From the NCBI RefSeq assembly GCF_900110705.1, contig NZ_FOEJ01000005.1, forward strand, positions 124,001 to 188,000: a stretch of 64,000 bases of DNA, read 5' to 3'. The position numbers and the translations under genes are program-made. This DNA is from Loktanella sp. DSM 29012. Its GTDB lineage: Bacteria > Pseudomonadota > Alphaproteobacteria > Rhodobacterales > Rhodobacteraceae. Of the stretch, positions 47,194 through 55,905 are shown piece by piece (positions within the stretch are counted from its first letter, which is position 1; each line of letters begins with the position of its first letter). The notes under the pieces were generated by a model. It saw nothing but the letters and a program-made list of their open reading frames with translations. It was not told the DNA's origin and searched no databases.

Positions 47194-47216
47194 CCCCGAC
47201 ACCACAGGTATCGGGG
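47194..47216 (-). terminator. Leader terminator between SAM-II riboswitch and metZ
   Basis: On the minus strand CCCCGA and TCGGGG pair around a loop and are followed by TTTTT, 8 bp behind the riboswitch and about 27 bp before the metZ start codon. It is placed to act as the off switch when SAM is bound. Confidence 0.8.
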
Positions 47217-47224
47217 CAAACCCC

Positions 47225-47280
47225 TCACCCTTTTAGCGGAATGTTTAACGTGGTCCGCAATCCGGCATCAAATCACCACG
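47225..47280 (-). ncRNA. SAM-II riboswitch
   Basis: The minus-strand leader of metZ matches the SAM-II (metA) class. The P1 stem CGTGGT (47280-47275) pairs with ACCACG (47254-47249). Conserved elements are TGATTTG at the start, TTGCGG in the middle, CACGTTAAACA, and the GCTAAAAGGG pseudoknot strand at the 3' end. SAM-II aptamers bind S-adenosylmethionine and repress methionine genes in alphaproteobacteria. Confidence 0.93.
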
Positions 47281-47400
47281 CGCATCGCATACGCCCGACC
47301 GCCCCGTGGGTCAAGCAGGCGGCAGCGTTGCCTCGGGCCGCGTTTTCGCAAATAGTCGGTCGCGCGGCAGGCACGCCGCCGATTGCAGACAGGCTGGACC

Positions 47401-48051
47401 ATGCCGGACCCCATCGACCTTTACTTCTGGCCAACCCCGAACGGGTGGAAGGCCTCCATCATGCTCGAGGAATGTGGCCTGCCCTACGTGACGCATCTGG
47501 TCGACATCGGTGCAGGCGACCAGCACGCGCCCGCGTTTCTGGCAATCAGCCCCAACAACCGCATCCCCGCAATCGTGGACCCTGACGGGCCGGACGGTGC
47601 GCCGATTTCGATCTTCGAGTCGGGCGCGATCCTGCGCTACCTTGCGGACAAGGTCGGACGCCTGGCGGGCGAGACACCCCGCGACCGGGTCGCGGTGGAC
47701 CAATGGCTGATGTGGCAGATGGGTGGCCTTGGCCCGATGGCAGGTCAGGCGCACCATTTCCTGAAATTCGCCCCGCGTGCGGGCCACGACATTCCGTATG
47801 CCCAGGACCGGTACCGGGCGGAAACCGGGCGCCTGTATGGCGTCATGGACCGGCAGTTGTCGCGCACGGAATTCCTGGCCGGGGACCAGTACAGCATCGC
47901 GGATATCGCCTGCTGGGGCTGGGCGTCCCTGTGGCAAGGTCAGCAACAGACGCTGGATGACAAACCCCACCTTGCACGCTGGCTGGAAACGGTCAGCGCG
48001 CGTCCCGCCGTCCAGCGCGGCAGAGCCCTGCACGCGGAACTGCGGGGCTAA
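47401..48051 (+). CDS. Glutathione S-transferase family protein (Ure2p/YfcG-like)
   Basis: A 216-residue cytoplasmic protein. The N-terminal thioredoxin-like domain has DLYFWPTPNGWKASIMLEEC and NNRIPAIVDPDG, with the glutathione-binding ISIFESGAILRYLADK; the C-terminal helical domain has WLMWQMGGLGPMAGQAHHF and SIADIACWGW. These are the marks of the YghU/YfcG (Nu-class) group, known for disulfide reductase activity on glutathionylated compounds. The start at 47401 fits the family; an in-frame ATG lies 18 bp upstream. Confidence 0.92.
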   Translation: MPDPIDLYFWPTPNGWKASIMLEECGLPYVTHLVDIGAGDQHAPAFLAISPNNRIPAIVDPDGPDGAPISIFESGAILRYLADKVGRLAGETPRDRVAVDQWLMWQMGGLGPMAGQAHHFLKFAPRAGHDIPYAQDRYRAETGRLYGVMDRQLSRTEFLAGDQYSIADIACWGWASLWQGQQQTLDDKPHLARWLETVSARPAVQRGRALHAELRG

Positions 48052-48105
48052 CGCCGCCTTCATCATTTCGACCTAGCGTCTCTCTATAACCGTAGAGGGA
48101 CCGCC

Positions 48106-48435
48106 ATGACCCAGATTTACCGCCACCACCGTTATCCGACAGATTTTCCCACCATCGCAGGTACGGCCCACGGCAGGTCCAGTGCCCAGATCACGGACAT
48201 CAATCAGGCAGGCGCACGCCTGCGTGGCCTGATCAACGTCCAGCGTGGCGACCAGATCATGCTGGAGGTGCTGCATCAGCGGATTAGCGCCCAGATCAGG
48301 TGGGTCCGGGGCGACATCTGCGGCATACGTTTCACGCAGACCATGGCAACGGCCATCGTCGATACCGTCAGACAATCACCCTCGCGCATTACAGGTTGGC
48401 GGCATGTCTCGTCACATCTGCACGAAATGCGCTAG
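48106..48435 (+). CDS. PilZ-like domain protein
   Basis: A 109-residue protein with the outline of a PilZ domain: RHHRYPTDFPTIAG at the start (RxxxR region), DINQAGARLRG (D/NxSxxG-like), then QRGDQIMLEVLHQRISAQIR and GDICGIRFTQ. PilZ proteins bind cyclic di-GMP, but here the arginine motif is not exact and the second motif has Gln-Ala in place of Ser, so c-di-GMP binding is uncertain. GAGGGACC precedes the ATG. Its end overlaps the end of the convergent yciB gene by 4 bp. Confidence 0.6.
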   Translation: MTQIYRHHRYPTDFPTIAGTAHGRSSAQITDINQAGARLRGLINVQRGDQIMLEVLHQRISAQIRWVRGDICGIRFTQTMATAIVDTVRQSPSRITGWRHVSSHLHEMR

Positions 48436-49052
48436 GCGTCGGTTTCCTCGGCATCCTTGTCCTGCTGGATCATGTAGGGTTCCAGCCCCATGATCTGCCA
48501 GACCATGAACACCATCATAAGGGCCGGAAAACCAAAGGTTTCGACCTTGACCCAGACATCGGTCGACTGCGTGCGCCACAGGATTTCGTTGAACACCGCG
48601 AGAAAGATGAAAAACGCTGTGATCCGCCGGGTCAGCAGCATCCAGCCTGCAGTCCGCATCGGGATCAGTTCGCCCATTACCCATTCCAGATAGGACCGCC
48701 CCCGCAACAGCCCGAACCCAAGGATGGCCGCGAGGAACGTATAGACGATGGTGGTCTTCATCTTGAAAAACCGCTCGTCGTTGAAATAGCCCGTCAACCC
48801 GCCGAAAAAGATCACCATGACAGCGGTGAATACCTGCATCCGGCTCAGTTTGCCGGTCAGCGCCCACAGGATCGCCATTGCGACCAACATGATCGGCACA
48901 AACAGCAGGGTCGCCACGATGAACCCCGAGTAGGCGGTGCCGCCTATGTCAAAGGTGCGTTCATCCAACCGCTGGTAGATGATGAAAAACGCCAGTGTCG
49001 GTCCCAGTTCCAGCACCTGTTTCAGCACCGGATTGATCTTGCGTTCACTCAT
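48432..49052 (-). CDS. yciB: Inner membrane-spanning protein YciB (septation protein A/IspZ family)
   Basis: A 206-residue protein with five or six helices. It has VLELGPTLAFFIIYQRLDER, the MQVFTAVMVIFFGGLTGYFN segment, KMKTTIVYTFLAAILGFG, and NEILWRTQSTDVWVKVETFG near the end. The family affects septation and envelope stability in enterobacteria. The ATG at 49052 has GGAAGG upstream. It lies 25 bp after ftsY on the same strand, an arrangement common in alphaproteobacteria. Confidence 0.93.
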   Translation of the reverse strand: MSERKINPVLKQVLELGPTLAFFIIYQRLDERTFDIGGTAYSGFIVATLLFVPIMLVAMAILWALTGKLSRMQVFTAVMVIFFGGLTGYFNDERFFKMKTTIVYTFLAAILGFGLLRGRSYLEWVMGELIPMRTAGWMLLTRRITAFFIFLAVFNEILWRTQSTDVWVKVETFGFPALMMVFMVWQIMGLEPYMIQQDKDAEETDA

Positions 49053-49077
49053 TGACTTGCCTTCCTTGCGGCCTGCA

Positions 49078-50175
49078 TCACGGTCGGTCCAGCCCGACCA
49101 ATGCTGCGGCAAAATCCTCTGGATCGAACGGTGCCAGGTCGTCGATCTGTTCGCCCACGCCGATGGCATGGATGGGCAGGCCGAACTTGTCCGCCAGCGC
49201 CACCAGCACGCCGCCCTTGGCCGTGCCGTCCAGTTTCGTCATCACGAGGCCCGACACATCGGCCAGTTCCTGAAACACCTTCACCTGTTGCAGCGCATTC
49301 TGACCGGTGGTCGCATCCAGCACCAGCAGGGTGTTATGCGGCGCATCGGGGTCTTTCTTGCGGATCACGCGCACGATCTTGGACAGTTCTTCCATCAGGT
49401 CGGCCCGGTTCTGCAACCGCCCCGCCGTGTCGATCATCAACAGATCAGCGCCGTCCGCCTGCGCCTTGGTCATCGCGTCAAAGGCCAGTGACGCGGGGTC
49501 TGACCCCTCTGGCGCGGTCAGTACCGGCACGCCGGCCCGGTCGCCCCATACCTGAAGCTGCTCGACCGCCGCGGCACGAAACGTGTCGCCCGCCGCGATC
49601 ACGACCGATTTGCCCGCCGCCTTGAACTGGCTCGCCAGCTTGCCGATCGTTGTGGTCTTGCCCGACCCGTTCACGCCAACCACCAGCACCACCTGCGGGC
49701 GATGCGCATACAGCGGCATCGGACGTGCGACGGGGTCCATGATCCGCGTCACCTCGTCCGCCAGCAGCTGTTTGATTTCCGACACGGACAGTTTCCGGCC
49801 CAAGCGTCCCTCGGCCATGTTGGCGGTGACGCGCAGTGCCGTATCAACCCCCATATCGGCGGCAATCAGCAGCTCTTCCAGCTGTTCGACCATGTCGTCA
49901 TCCAGGGTGCGACGTACCACCGGGGCCGCATCCTTACCCTTGAACAGCCCGCCAAGGATACCGGGCTGGCTGGCAGAGGCAGGAGGCTGGGGCGCGGGGT
50001 CATCCATGACCGGCGCGGGTGGCGTTTGCGGGTCCGGGCGCACATGCGGTTCAGGCGCAGGCACCAGTGTATCCGGCTCTGCAGCACCTCCCTCTGACAC
50101 GATGGCATCCAGTCCCTCGTCCAGTTTTGACGACGACCGGAACATCTTGTCCTTGAGTTTCTTGAAAAATGCCAT
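49078..50175 (-). CDS. ftsY: Signal recognition particle receptor FtsY
   Basis: GTPase receptor for ribosome-SRP complexes at the membrane. The 365-residue protein has a short basic N terminus (MAFFKKLKDKMFRSSSKLDE), an acidic/Pro-rich A domain, and the NG domain with G1 GVNGSGKTTTIGKLA, the DTAGRLQNRADLMEEL motif, TKLDGTAKGG and a C-terminal GEQIDDLAPFDPEDFA. The ATG at 50175 is the family start. Confidence 0.97.
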   Translation of the reverse strand: MAFFKKLKDKMFRSSSKLDEGLDAIVSEGGAAEPDTLVPAPEPHVRPDPQTPPAPVMDDPAPQPPASASQPGILGGLFKGKDAAPVVRRTLDDDMVEQLEELLIAADMGVDTALRVTANMAEGRLGRKLSVSEIKQLLADEVTRIMDPVARPMPLYAHRPQVVLVVGVNGSGKTTTIGKLASQFKAAGKSVVIAAGDTFRAAAVEQLQVWGDRAGVPVLTAPEGSDPASLAFDAMTKAQADGADLLMIDTAGRLQNRADLMEELSKIVRVIRKKDPDAPHNTLLVLDATTGQNALQQVKVFQELADVSGLVMTKLDGTAKGGVLVALADKFGLPIHAIGVGEQIDDLAPFDPEDFAAALVGLDRP

Positions 50176-50277
50176 CGGGTCCGCCTTGATCAGTTGCACC
50201 CTAGCTAGTCCCTCGCGCAGTCAAAGAAAAGAGAGCGACGCTTGACCGGGCCACCTGCACTGGCTCTAACCTGTGGC

Positions 50278-51159
50278 ATGTTGCGTATTGTCCTGTTTCT
50301 GATCGCCCTCGCGGGGCCTGCGGCCGCCCAGTCAGAACCGGGCACGATGTGCAGCAGCGGCAAATGGGGGAACGTCCAATGCATCCGACCGGCGCATTTT
50401 GCCCACGACACCTGTCAGGCCATCGCGCATTTCGCCGATGAAAATGCACTGCCACCGGGGTTCTTCGCGCGCCTGATCTGGCAAGAAAGCCGCTTTGACC
50501 CCAACGCACTCTCGCCGGCCAACGCCCGTGGCATCGCGCAGTTCATCGACAGTACGGCACAGCTGCGCGGTCTGCGTGACAGCCTGAACCCGGCGCTGGC
50601 ACTCGAACATGCCGCACGCTATCTGGGCGAGATGACCCAGACCTACGGCAATGTCGGCCTGGCTGCCGTCGGGTACAACGGTGGCGAACGCCGCGCCGAG
50701 GGGTTGATCGCGCAAACCGCAGGACTGATGCCAGAAACCGTGGACTATGTGCAGATCATCACCGGTCACGCCGCCGAAACCTGGCGTGACGCACCGCCAG
50801 CCGACCCTGATTTCAGGCTACAGGGCGACATGCCGTTCCAGCAGGCCTGCGTCGTATTGGCCCGCGACCGCATCATGACCCGCTATCCGCCACCGGAACC
50901 CCGGTTTGCGCCATGGGGCGCGCAACTGGCTTTTGGCCGGACGAAAGCAGAGGCAACACGCGCCTACAGCCGCCGCGCCGGCGATTGCGGGTTCGACAGG
51001 GGCGGCCGCGCATTGGACCTTGTTTTCGTGCGCAATCGCGTCTCGGGGCGTCAGGGCTACTACATGGCACGGGTCGCCGCACAATCGTCATCTGACGCAA
51101 ACGGGGTTTGCCAGACGGCGCGTGCTAGCGGTTGCAGCTGTGCCGTCTACAGCAACTAG
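50278..51159 (+). CDS. Lytic transglycosylase (SLT domain), exported
   Basis: A 293-residue protein with a signal peptide (LRIVLFLIALAGPAAA). The SLT-type muramidase domain (about residues 50-165) has the catalytic Glu in IWQESRFDPNALSPANARG, with GIAQFI following, the LNPALALEHAARYLGEM motif and LAAVGYNGGERR. The C-terminal ~110 residues contain two pairs of Cys and the end QTARASGCSCAVYSN, with no known fold. It should cleave peptidoglycan with 1,6-anhydro products. The chosen start is ATG 50278; the frame is open to 50242. Confidence 0.9.
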   Translation: MLRIVLFLIALAGPAAAQSEPGTMCSSGKWGNVQCIRPAHFAHDTCQAIAHFADENALPPGFFARLIWQESRFDPNALSPANARGIAQFIDSTAQLRGLRDSLNPALALEHAARYLGEMTQTYGNVGLAAVGYNGGERRAEGLIAQTAGLMPETVDYVQIITGHAAETWRDAPPADPDFRLQGDMPFQQACVVLARDRIMTRYPPPEPRFAPWGAQLAFGRTKAEATRAYSRRAGDCGFDRGGRALDLVFVRNRVSGRQGYYMARVAAQSSSDANGVCQTARASGCSCAVYSN

Positions 51160-52841
51160 ACCTCGTCCGGAAAGAACTTGATCGTGGACCGAATGGCATT
51201 CGGGGCCGCCTGACCCAGCCCGCAGATCGAGGCATCGACCATGACCTGGCTCAGATCCTCAAGCAGATCCTGATCCCAGCGATCGGCCTGCATCAATTTG
51301 ACCGCCTTTTCGCATCCGACCCGGCAAGGTGTGCATTGCCCGCAGGATTCGTCGGCAAAAAACGCCAGCATGTTCAGCGCCGCCGCGCGCGCGCTGTCCT
51401 GATCGGACAGGACCACGACCGCAGCCGATCCGATAAACGTGCCGTAGGGTGCCAGGGTGTCGAAATCCAGCGGCACGTCATCGATCCGTGCGGGCAGCAG
51501 TCCCGATGACGGTCCGCCCGGTTGATACGCCATGAACCGGTGACCTGCGCACATGCCCCCTGCCGCGGCGATGACATCGGTGATCGTAGATCCGGCAGGC
51601 AGCAGGTAGACACCCGGCACCCTGACACGGCCCGACACCGAATAGTTCCGCAACCCGCGGCGACCGTTCTTTTCCACCGCCGACAAGACCTGCGGCCCTT
51701 CACGGCAGACGCGCGCGACCCAGATCAGCGTTTCGACATTATGGACCAGCGTCGGGCGATCAAATATGCCACGCTGCGCGACATAAGGCGGCCTGTGACG
51801 CGGAATGCCACGCTTGCCTTCGATGCTCTCGATCATGGCAGATTCCTCGCCACAGATGTAACTGCCCGCCCCGCGCCGCAGATCGACATAGCCCGGCGCG
51901 ATGATCCCCGCCTGTTCCAGACGCGCCAATTCATCCCGCAGGATCGCGATGGCGGTGGGGTATTCGTCACGCATGTACAGATAGATGCGATCCGCCGCGA
52001 CCGCCCAGGCCGCGATCAACATCCCCTCGAGGAACAGATGCGGCGTGCGTTCCAGATACCAGCGGTCCTTGAAGGTGCCGGGTTCACCTTCGTCCCCGTT
52101 GACGGCCATGTAGCGCGGTCCGGCCTCAGCCCGCACAAAACCCCATTTCTTGCCGGACGGAAAGCCGGCACCACCAAGTCCGCGCAAACCCGATTCTGCG
52201 ACCTGCGCCTGAACCGCCTCCCAGTCGCCGTCCGACCGCAGGGTCCGCAACGTGTCATAGCCGCCTGCGTCCTGATACGCCTCCAGCCCCTCATATGCGG
52301 GTATTTCGGCGTGAGTATGACCTGCATCGATCGCCGCGCGCACCTTGGCCACGGTCGCGTTGTCGATCGCATGATGCCCCAGATGCAGCGCGGGTGCAGT
52401 GTCGCAGCGCCCCATGCAAGGCGCACGCACCACGCGCACACGGTCCGCCGGCAGATCGTCGATCAGCGCCTGTTTCAGCGCCTGCGCCCCCGCCAGTTCG
52501 CACGACAGCGACTCGCAGATGCGGATCGTCAGCGCGGGCGGCGGTGTCTCACCCTCCTTTACCACGTCAAAATGCGCGTAGAAGGTTGCGACTTCGTAAA
52601 CTTCGGTCTGGGACAGTCGCATTTCCTCGGCCAGCGCGCGCAGATGGGCAGCAGACAGACAACCGTAGGCATCCTGAACAAGGTGCAGATATTCGATCAA
52701 CATGTCGCGCTGGCGGGGCCGGTCGCCCAGCAGATCGCGGATCTGATCCCAGGCCAGATCGTCCAGCTGCCGACCCTTGGGCGTGCGCCGCCCCTTGCCC
52801 TTGCCGGATTTCCAGACACCCTTGTCCTGATCAAGTGCCAT
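51156..52841 (-). CDS. Fused NuoE-NuoF type NADH dehydrogenase subunit (formate dehydrogenase beta-like)
   Basis: A 561-residue fusion. Residues 40-160 are NuoE-like with the [2Fe-2S] ligands C109, C114, C142 and C146. The remainder is NuoF-like: FMN site GLRGLGGAGFPSGKKW, the NGDEGEPGTFKDR motif, GAGSYICGEESA, and a [4Fe-4S] site C500-x2-C503-x2-C506 with C540. The fusion matches the NAD-reducing half of soluble formate dehydrogenases (FdsG+FdsB) and related NADH units. No molybdopterin catalytic subunit is next to it on either side, so its partner must be encoded elsewhere. The ATG at 52841 is chosen after a non-conserved leader; SLT is convergent, the stops overlapping by 4 bp. Confidence 0.88.
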   Translation of the reverse strand: MALDQDKGVWKSGKGKGRRTPKGRQLDDLAWDQIRDLLGDRPRQRDMLIEYLHLVQDAYGCLSAAHLRALAEEMRLSQTEVYEVATFYAHFDVVKEGETPPPALTIRICESLSCELAGAQALKQALIDDLPADRVRVVRAPCMGRCDTAPALHLGHHAIDNATVAKVRAAIDAGHTHAEIPAYEGLEAYQDAGGYDTLRTLRSDGDWEAVQAQVAESGLRGLGGAGFPSGKKWGFVRAEAGPRYMAVNGDEGEPGTFKDRWYLERTPHLFLEGMLIAAWAVAADRIYLYMRDEYPTAIAILRDELARLEQAGIIAPGYVDLRRGAGSYICGEESAMIESIEGKRGIPRHRPPYVAQRGIFDRPTLVHNVETLIWVARVCREGPQVLSAVEKNGRRGLRNYSVSGRVRVPGVYLLPAGSTITDVIAAAGGMCAGHRFMAYQPGGPSSGLLPARIDDVPLDFDTLAPYGTFIGSAAVVVLSDQDSARAAALNMLAFFADESCGQCTPCRVGCEKAVKLMQADRWDQDLLEDLSQVMVDASICGLGQAAPNAIRSTIKFFPDEV

Positions 52842-53019
52842 GCTGTCTCTCCCGTGCGCGTTTCCTCGGGAACCTAACCTGCACCCGACCTGTTGCAACA
52901 TGCAAAAGCGACGGATCATCGGCATCCCGCGCAGCGACGTCGTGTCATGCGGCAATCTGGGCCGCGACAGCGCCCCGCGCCCCATGTTACGTCTTGACCC
53001 AGGAAACCCGGACAAACTG

Positions 53020-54036
53020 ATGCCTGCACTTGCGCTCTTCTCATTTGCGACACTGATTCCGCTGCCACTGCTGTTGGCCGGGGCGTTTTGGGGCGGGGTC
53101 TGGGTCTGGCTGGCCCTGTTTTACATCAGCGTGTTCACCTACCTGATGGACCAACTGGTCCGCATCGTGCCTGCTGCAGCGCAGGACCGCGAATTTCCGT
53201 CAGCCGACCCGCTCAGCATTGTGCTTGCCCTTGCGCATTTCGTCCTTTTGGGACTGGCCGTCTGGTCCATCGGCACTGGTCAGATCGGGCTATGGCAGTC
53301 CATCGGCCTGATCATCGCGACCGGACTCTATCTTGGGCAGGTCAGCAATTCGAATGCGCACGAATTGATCCACAAGGGAGCCCGCCCCCTGAACATGCTG
53401 GGCCGCTGGATCTATATCTCGCAGCTCTACGGCCACCATACATCTGCCCATGTGCTGATCCATCACCGACTGGTGGCGACCCCGGATGACCCCGCCACCG
53501 CACGCCTTGGCGAAGGCTATTGGTCCTATGTGCCACGCGCCTGGTTGGATGCCTTTCGCAAAGGGTATCGCGCGGAAAAGGCGCGACTTGACCGCGTGGG
53601 CCGCGGTCTGTGGCACAACCCTTATGTGACCTACGTCGCAGGCGGTCTGGGGTTCTGTGTCGCCGCAGCCCTGCTGGGCGGACCGCTGGGCCTGCTGACC
53701 TATCTCGTCATCGTTGTCTATGCGCAGGGCCAGCTGATGCTGTCGGACTACGTCCAGCACTACGGCCTGACCAGACGCATCATCAACGGCAAGCCAGAAC
53801 CGGTCGGCCCCCAGCACAGCTGGGACGCACCGCAGTGGTTTTCCAGCGCGCTGATGCTGAACGCACCCCGCCACGCGGACCACCACGCCCATCCTGCCCG
53901 TCCGTTCCCGGAACTTCAGCTTCATGCGGATGCGCCCAGATTGCCCCGCAGCCTGCCCGCAATGGCAAGCCTTGCGCTGTTTCCGCCGCTATGGCGCCGC
54001 GTGATGGACCGCCGTGTCGCCCGCTTGACCGCATGA
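53020..54036 (+). CDS. alkB: AlkB-type membrane non-haem diiron hydroxylase
   Basis: A 338-residue membrane protein with about six helices. The histidine boxes of the AlkB family are visible: NAHELIHKG, YGHHTSAHVLIHHRLVATPD, VQHYGLTRR and NAPRHADHHAHP. Such enzymes insert oxygen at the end of medium-chain alkanes, using rubredoxin as electron donor; no rubredoxin gene is adjacent. The start at 53020 gives a good hydrophobic N terminus; a longer start at 52984 is also possible. The substrate is not certain, since the family includes related hydroxylases. It is coupled to a small secreted protein gene. Confidence 0.87.
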   Translation: MPALALFSFATLIPLPLLLAGAFWGGVWVWLALFYISVFTYLMDQLVRIVPAAAQDREFPSADPLSIVLALAHFVLLGLAVWSIGTGQIGLWQSIGLIIATGLYLGQVSNSNAHELIHKGARPLNMLGRWIYISQLYGHHTSAHVLIHHRLVATPDDPATARLGEGYWSYVPRAWLDAFRKGYRAEKARLDRVGRGLWHNPYVTYVAGGLGFCVAAALLGGPLGLLTYLVIVVYAQGQLMLSDYVQHYGLTRRIINGKPEPVGPQHSWDAPQWFSSALMLNAPRHADHHAHPARPFPELQLHADAPRLPRSLPAMASLALFPPLWRRVMDRRVARLTA

Positions 54037-54413
54037 GAACCGCCGCAGCCATCTTGTGCATGCTGACGGCACCCGCGCTGGCCGATCCCATGACAGGCCC
54101 CGAATTCGACGCATATGCCACCGGCCGAACCCTGTCCTTTGCAGCCCCCGACGGCACGGTATTCGGCATCGAGGAATATCTGCCGGACCAGCGCGTGCGC
54201 TGGTCAGCGGCCCCCGGCACCTGCGTTGACGGCAGATGGTTCGCATCTGGCGGTGCCATCTGTTTCGTCTACGACGGTGACCCGATCCCGAAATGCTGGG
54301 ATGTCACACTGACTGAAACAGGCCTGCGCGCGGTCTCTGCGCAATTCGGCACCGTGCTGGTCGAGGCGCAGGAAACCACGCTGTCCTGTCCCGGCCCGGA
54401 TCTGCTGTCCTAG
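54033..54413 (+). CDS. Small secreted protein of unknown function
   Basis: A 126-residue protein with a signal peptide ending near TAPALADP. The mature part starts TGPEFDAYATGRTLSFAAPD and contains QRVRWSAAPGTCVDGRWFAS, then ICFVYDGDPIPKCWDV and a last Cys near the end; two disulfides are likely. I recognise no named family with confidence, although similar short secreted proteins occur in Rhodobacteraceae. The ATG overlaps the alkB stop (ATGA), so it is coupled to alkB. Its stop overlaps the xseA stop on the other strand. Confidence 0.75.
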   Translation: MRTAAAILCMLTAPALADPMTGPEFDAYATGRTLSFAAPDGTVFGIEEYLPDQRVRWSAAPGTCVDGRWFASGGAICFVYDGDPIPKCWDVTLTETGLRAVSAQFGTVLVEAQETTLSCPGPDLLS

Positions 54414-55834
54414 ACAAGCGTGCCTTGCAGATCGTCACCGACCACCATCCGTCCGTCCGCGAATTCGATCTCAATCTCACGGGCCTTGGCGGCCGCCTGC
54501 GTGCTGGTCACCACCGCACCGTCTCCTCGGACCACGGCATAGCCCCGGCGCAGGGTCTCCTTGTAACCCACCGACTCGCGCACGCGGTCCAGCGCATCCA
54601 GGCGGGAGCGTCGCCGTTCCAGATCGCGTCCTGCCCGGTCCGACAAACGCCCCAGGACATGCACCAGACGATCCTGTGCCCGCCCCATGTCCGGTGCGGC
54701 CAATCGGGCGGCCAGCGCATCTAGCCTGCGCCGCTGTTCCGCCACGCCGCGCGCCAGCAGGGCAGGCCGCAGGGCCGCATCGGCCAGTTGCACCCGCTTC
54801 TTGTTCGCCGCAGCCCGCAGCGCACCGGGCAATCGCTCGCCCAGATAATCCAGCCGTTGTCGCGGCCCCTGCAACAGCGCTTCGGGTTGTGGCAATCCAC
54901 GCCCCAGATCGCGCAGACGCTGATCGCGCTGCACTAATCCGGTGCTGACGGCTCGGCTGATCCGCGCGCCCATCTGGTCCAGTCCGGCCTTCAGCTCCAT
55001 GCGCACGGGCACCGCGATTTCCGCCGCCGCCGTCGGCGTGGGCGCACGTCTGTCCGATACATAGTCGATCAAGGTGGTGTCGGTCTCGTGCCCCACGGCG
55101 CTGATCAGCGGAATGGCACTGTCGGCCGCAGCGCGCGCGACGATTTCCTCGTTGAACCCCCACAGATCCTCGATTGACCCGCCACCGCGGGCCACGATGA
55201 TCAGATCAGGCCGGGGCAAGGCACCGCCCGGCGTCAGCGCATTGAACCCCCTGATCGCCTGCGCGACCTCGGGGGCGCATTTCGCACCCTGCACGGCGAC
55301 GGGCCAGACCAGCACCTTGCGCGGGAACCGATCCCGCAGGCGGTGCAGGATGTCGCGGATCACCGCACCACTGGGCGAGGTCACGACACCGATAATCTCT
55401 GGCAGAAACGGCAAGGCCTGCTTGCGCGCGGAATCGAACAGCCCCTCGGCCTGCAACGCTGCCTTGCGCTTTTCCAGCATCGCCATCAGTGCGCCGGCAC
55501 CCGCAGGCGTCATGTCCTCGATGATGATCTGGTATTTCGACTGGCCGGGAAATGTCGTCAGCTTGCCCGTGGCGATGACCTCCATCCCCTCTTCGGGCTG
55601 CTGGACCAGCGCATTGGCCCGTCCTTTCCAGATGATACCCGACAGCACCGACCGATCATCCTTGAGGTCCAAGTAGACATGCCCGGACCGTGGTCGGGAC
55701 ACACGCCCGACCTCTCCGCGCACGCGCACGTGCCCGAATTCACCCTCGATCGTCTTTTTGACGGCGCCCGAAATATCGGACACCGTGAATTCGGGGGTAT
55801 TGCCACCGGGGCCGTCGTCTTCGAACAGATCCAT
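54410..55834 (-). CDS. xseA: Exodeoxyribonuclease VII large subunit
   Basis: Degrades single-stranded DNA from both ends together with XseB. The 474-residue protein has an N-terminal OB fold (EFTVSDISGAVKKTIEGEFG and YLDLKDDRSVLSGIIWKG), the catalytic domain with GVVTSPSGAVIRDILHRLRD and VARGGGSIEDLWGFNEE, then SAVGHETDTTLIDYVSDRRA, and a long helical arginine-rich C-terminal region. The start MDLFEDDGPG (55834) lies at the family N terminus. xseB is not adjacent. Confidence 0.97.
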   Translation of the reverse strand: MDLFEDDGPGGNTPEFTVSDISGAVKKTIEGEFGHVRVRGEVGRVSRPRSGHVYLDLKDDRSVLSGIIWKGRANALVQQPEEGMEVIATGKLTTFPGQSKYQIIIEDMTPAGAGALMAMLEKRKAALQAEGLFDSARKQALPFLPEIIGVVTSPSGAVIRDILHRLRDRFPRKVLVWPVAVQGAKCAPEVAQAIRGFNALTPGGALPRPDLIIVARGGGSIEDLWGFNEEIVARAAADSAIPLISAVGHETDTTLIDYVSDRRAPTPTAAAEIAVPVRMELKAGLDQMGARISRAVSTGLVQRDQRLRDLGRGLPQPEALLQGPRQRLDYLGERLPGALRAAANKKRVQLADAALRPALLARGVAEQRRRLDALAARLAAPDMGRAQDRLVHVLGRLSDRAGRDLERRRSRLDALDRVRESVGYKETLRRGYAVVRGDGAVVTSTQAAAKAREIEIEFADGRMVVGDDLQGTLV

Positions 55835-55905
55835 CGTTGCTGCCTTGTGATCATGTGACCCACACCCTAAAACGCGGAGCATCAAAGGCCAAGCGGGGGC
55901 GCGCA

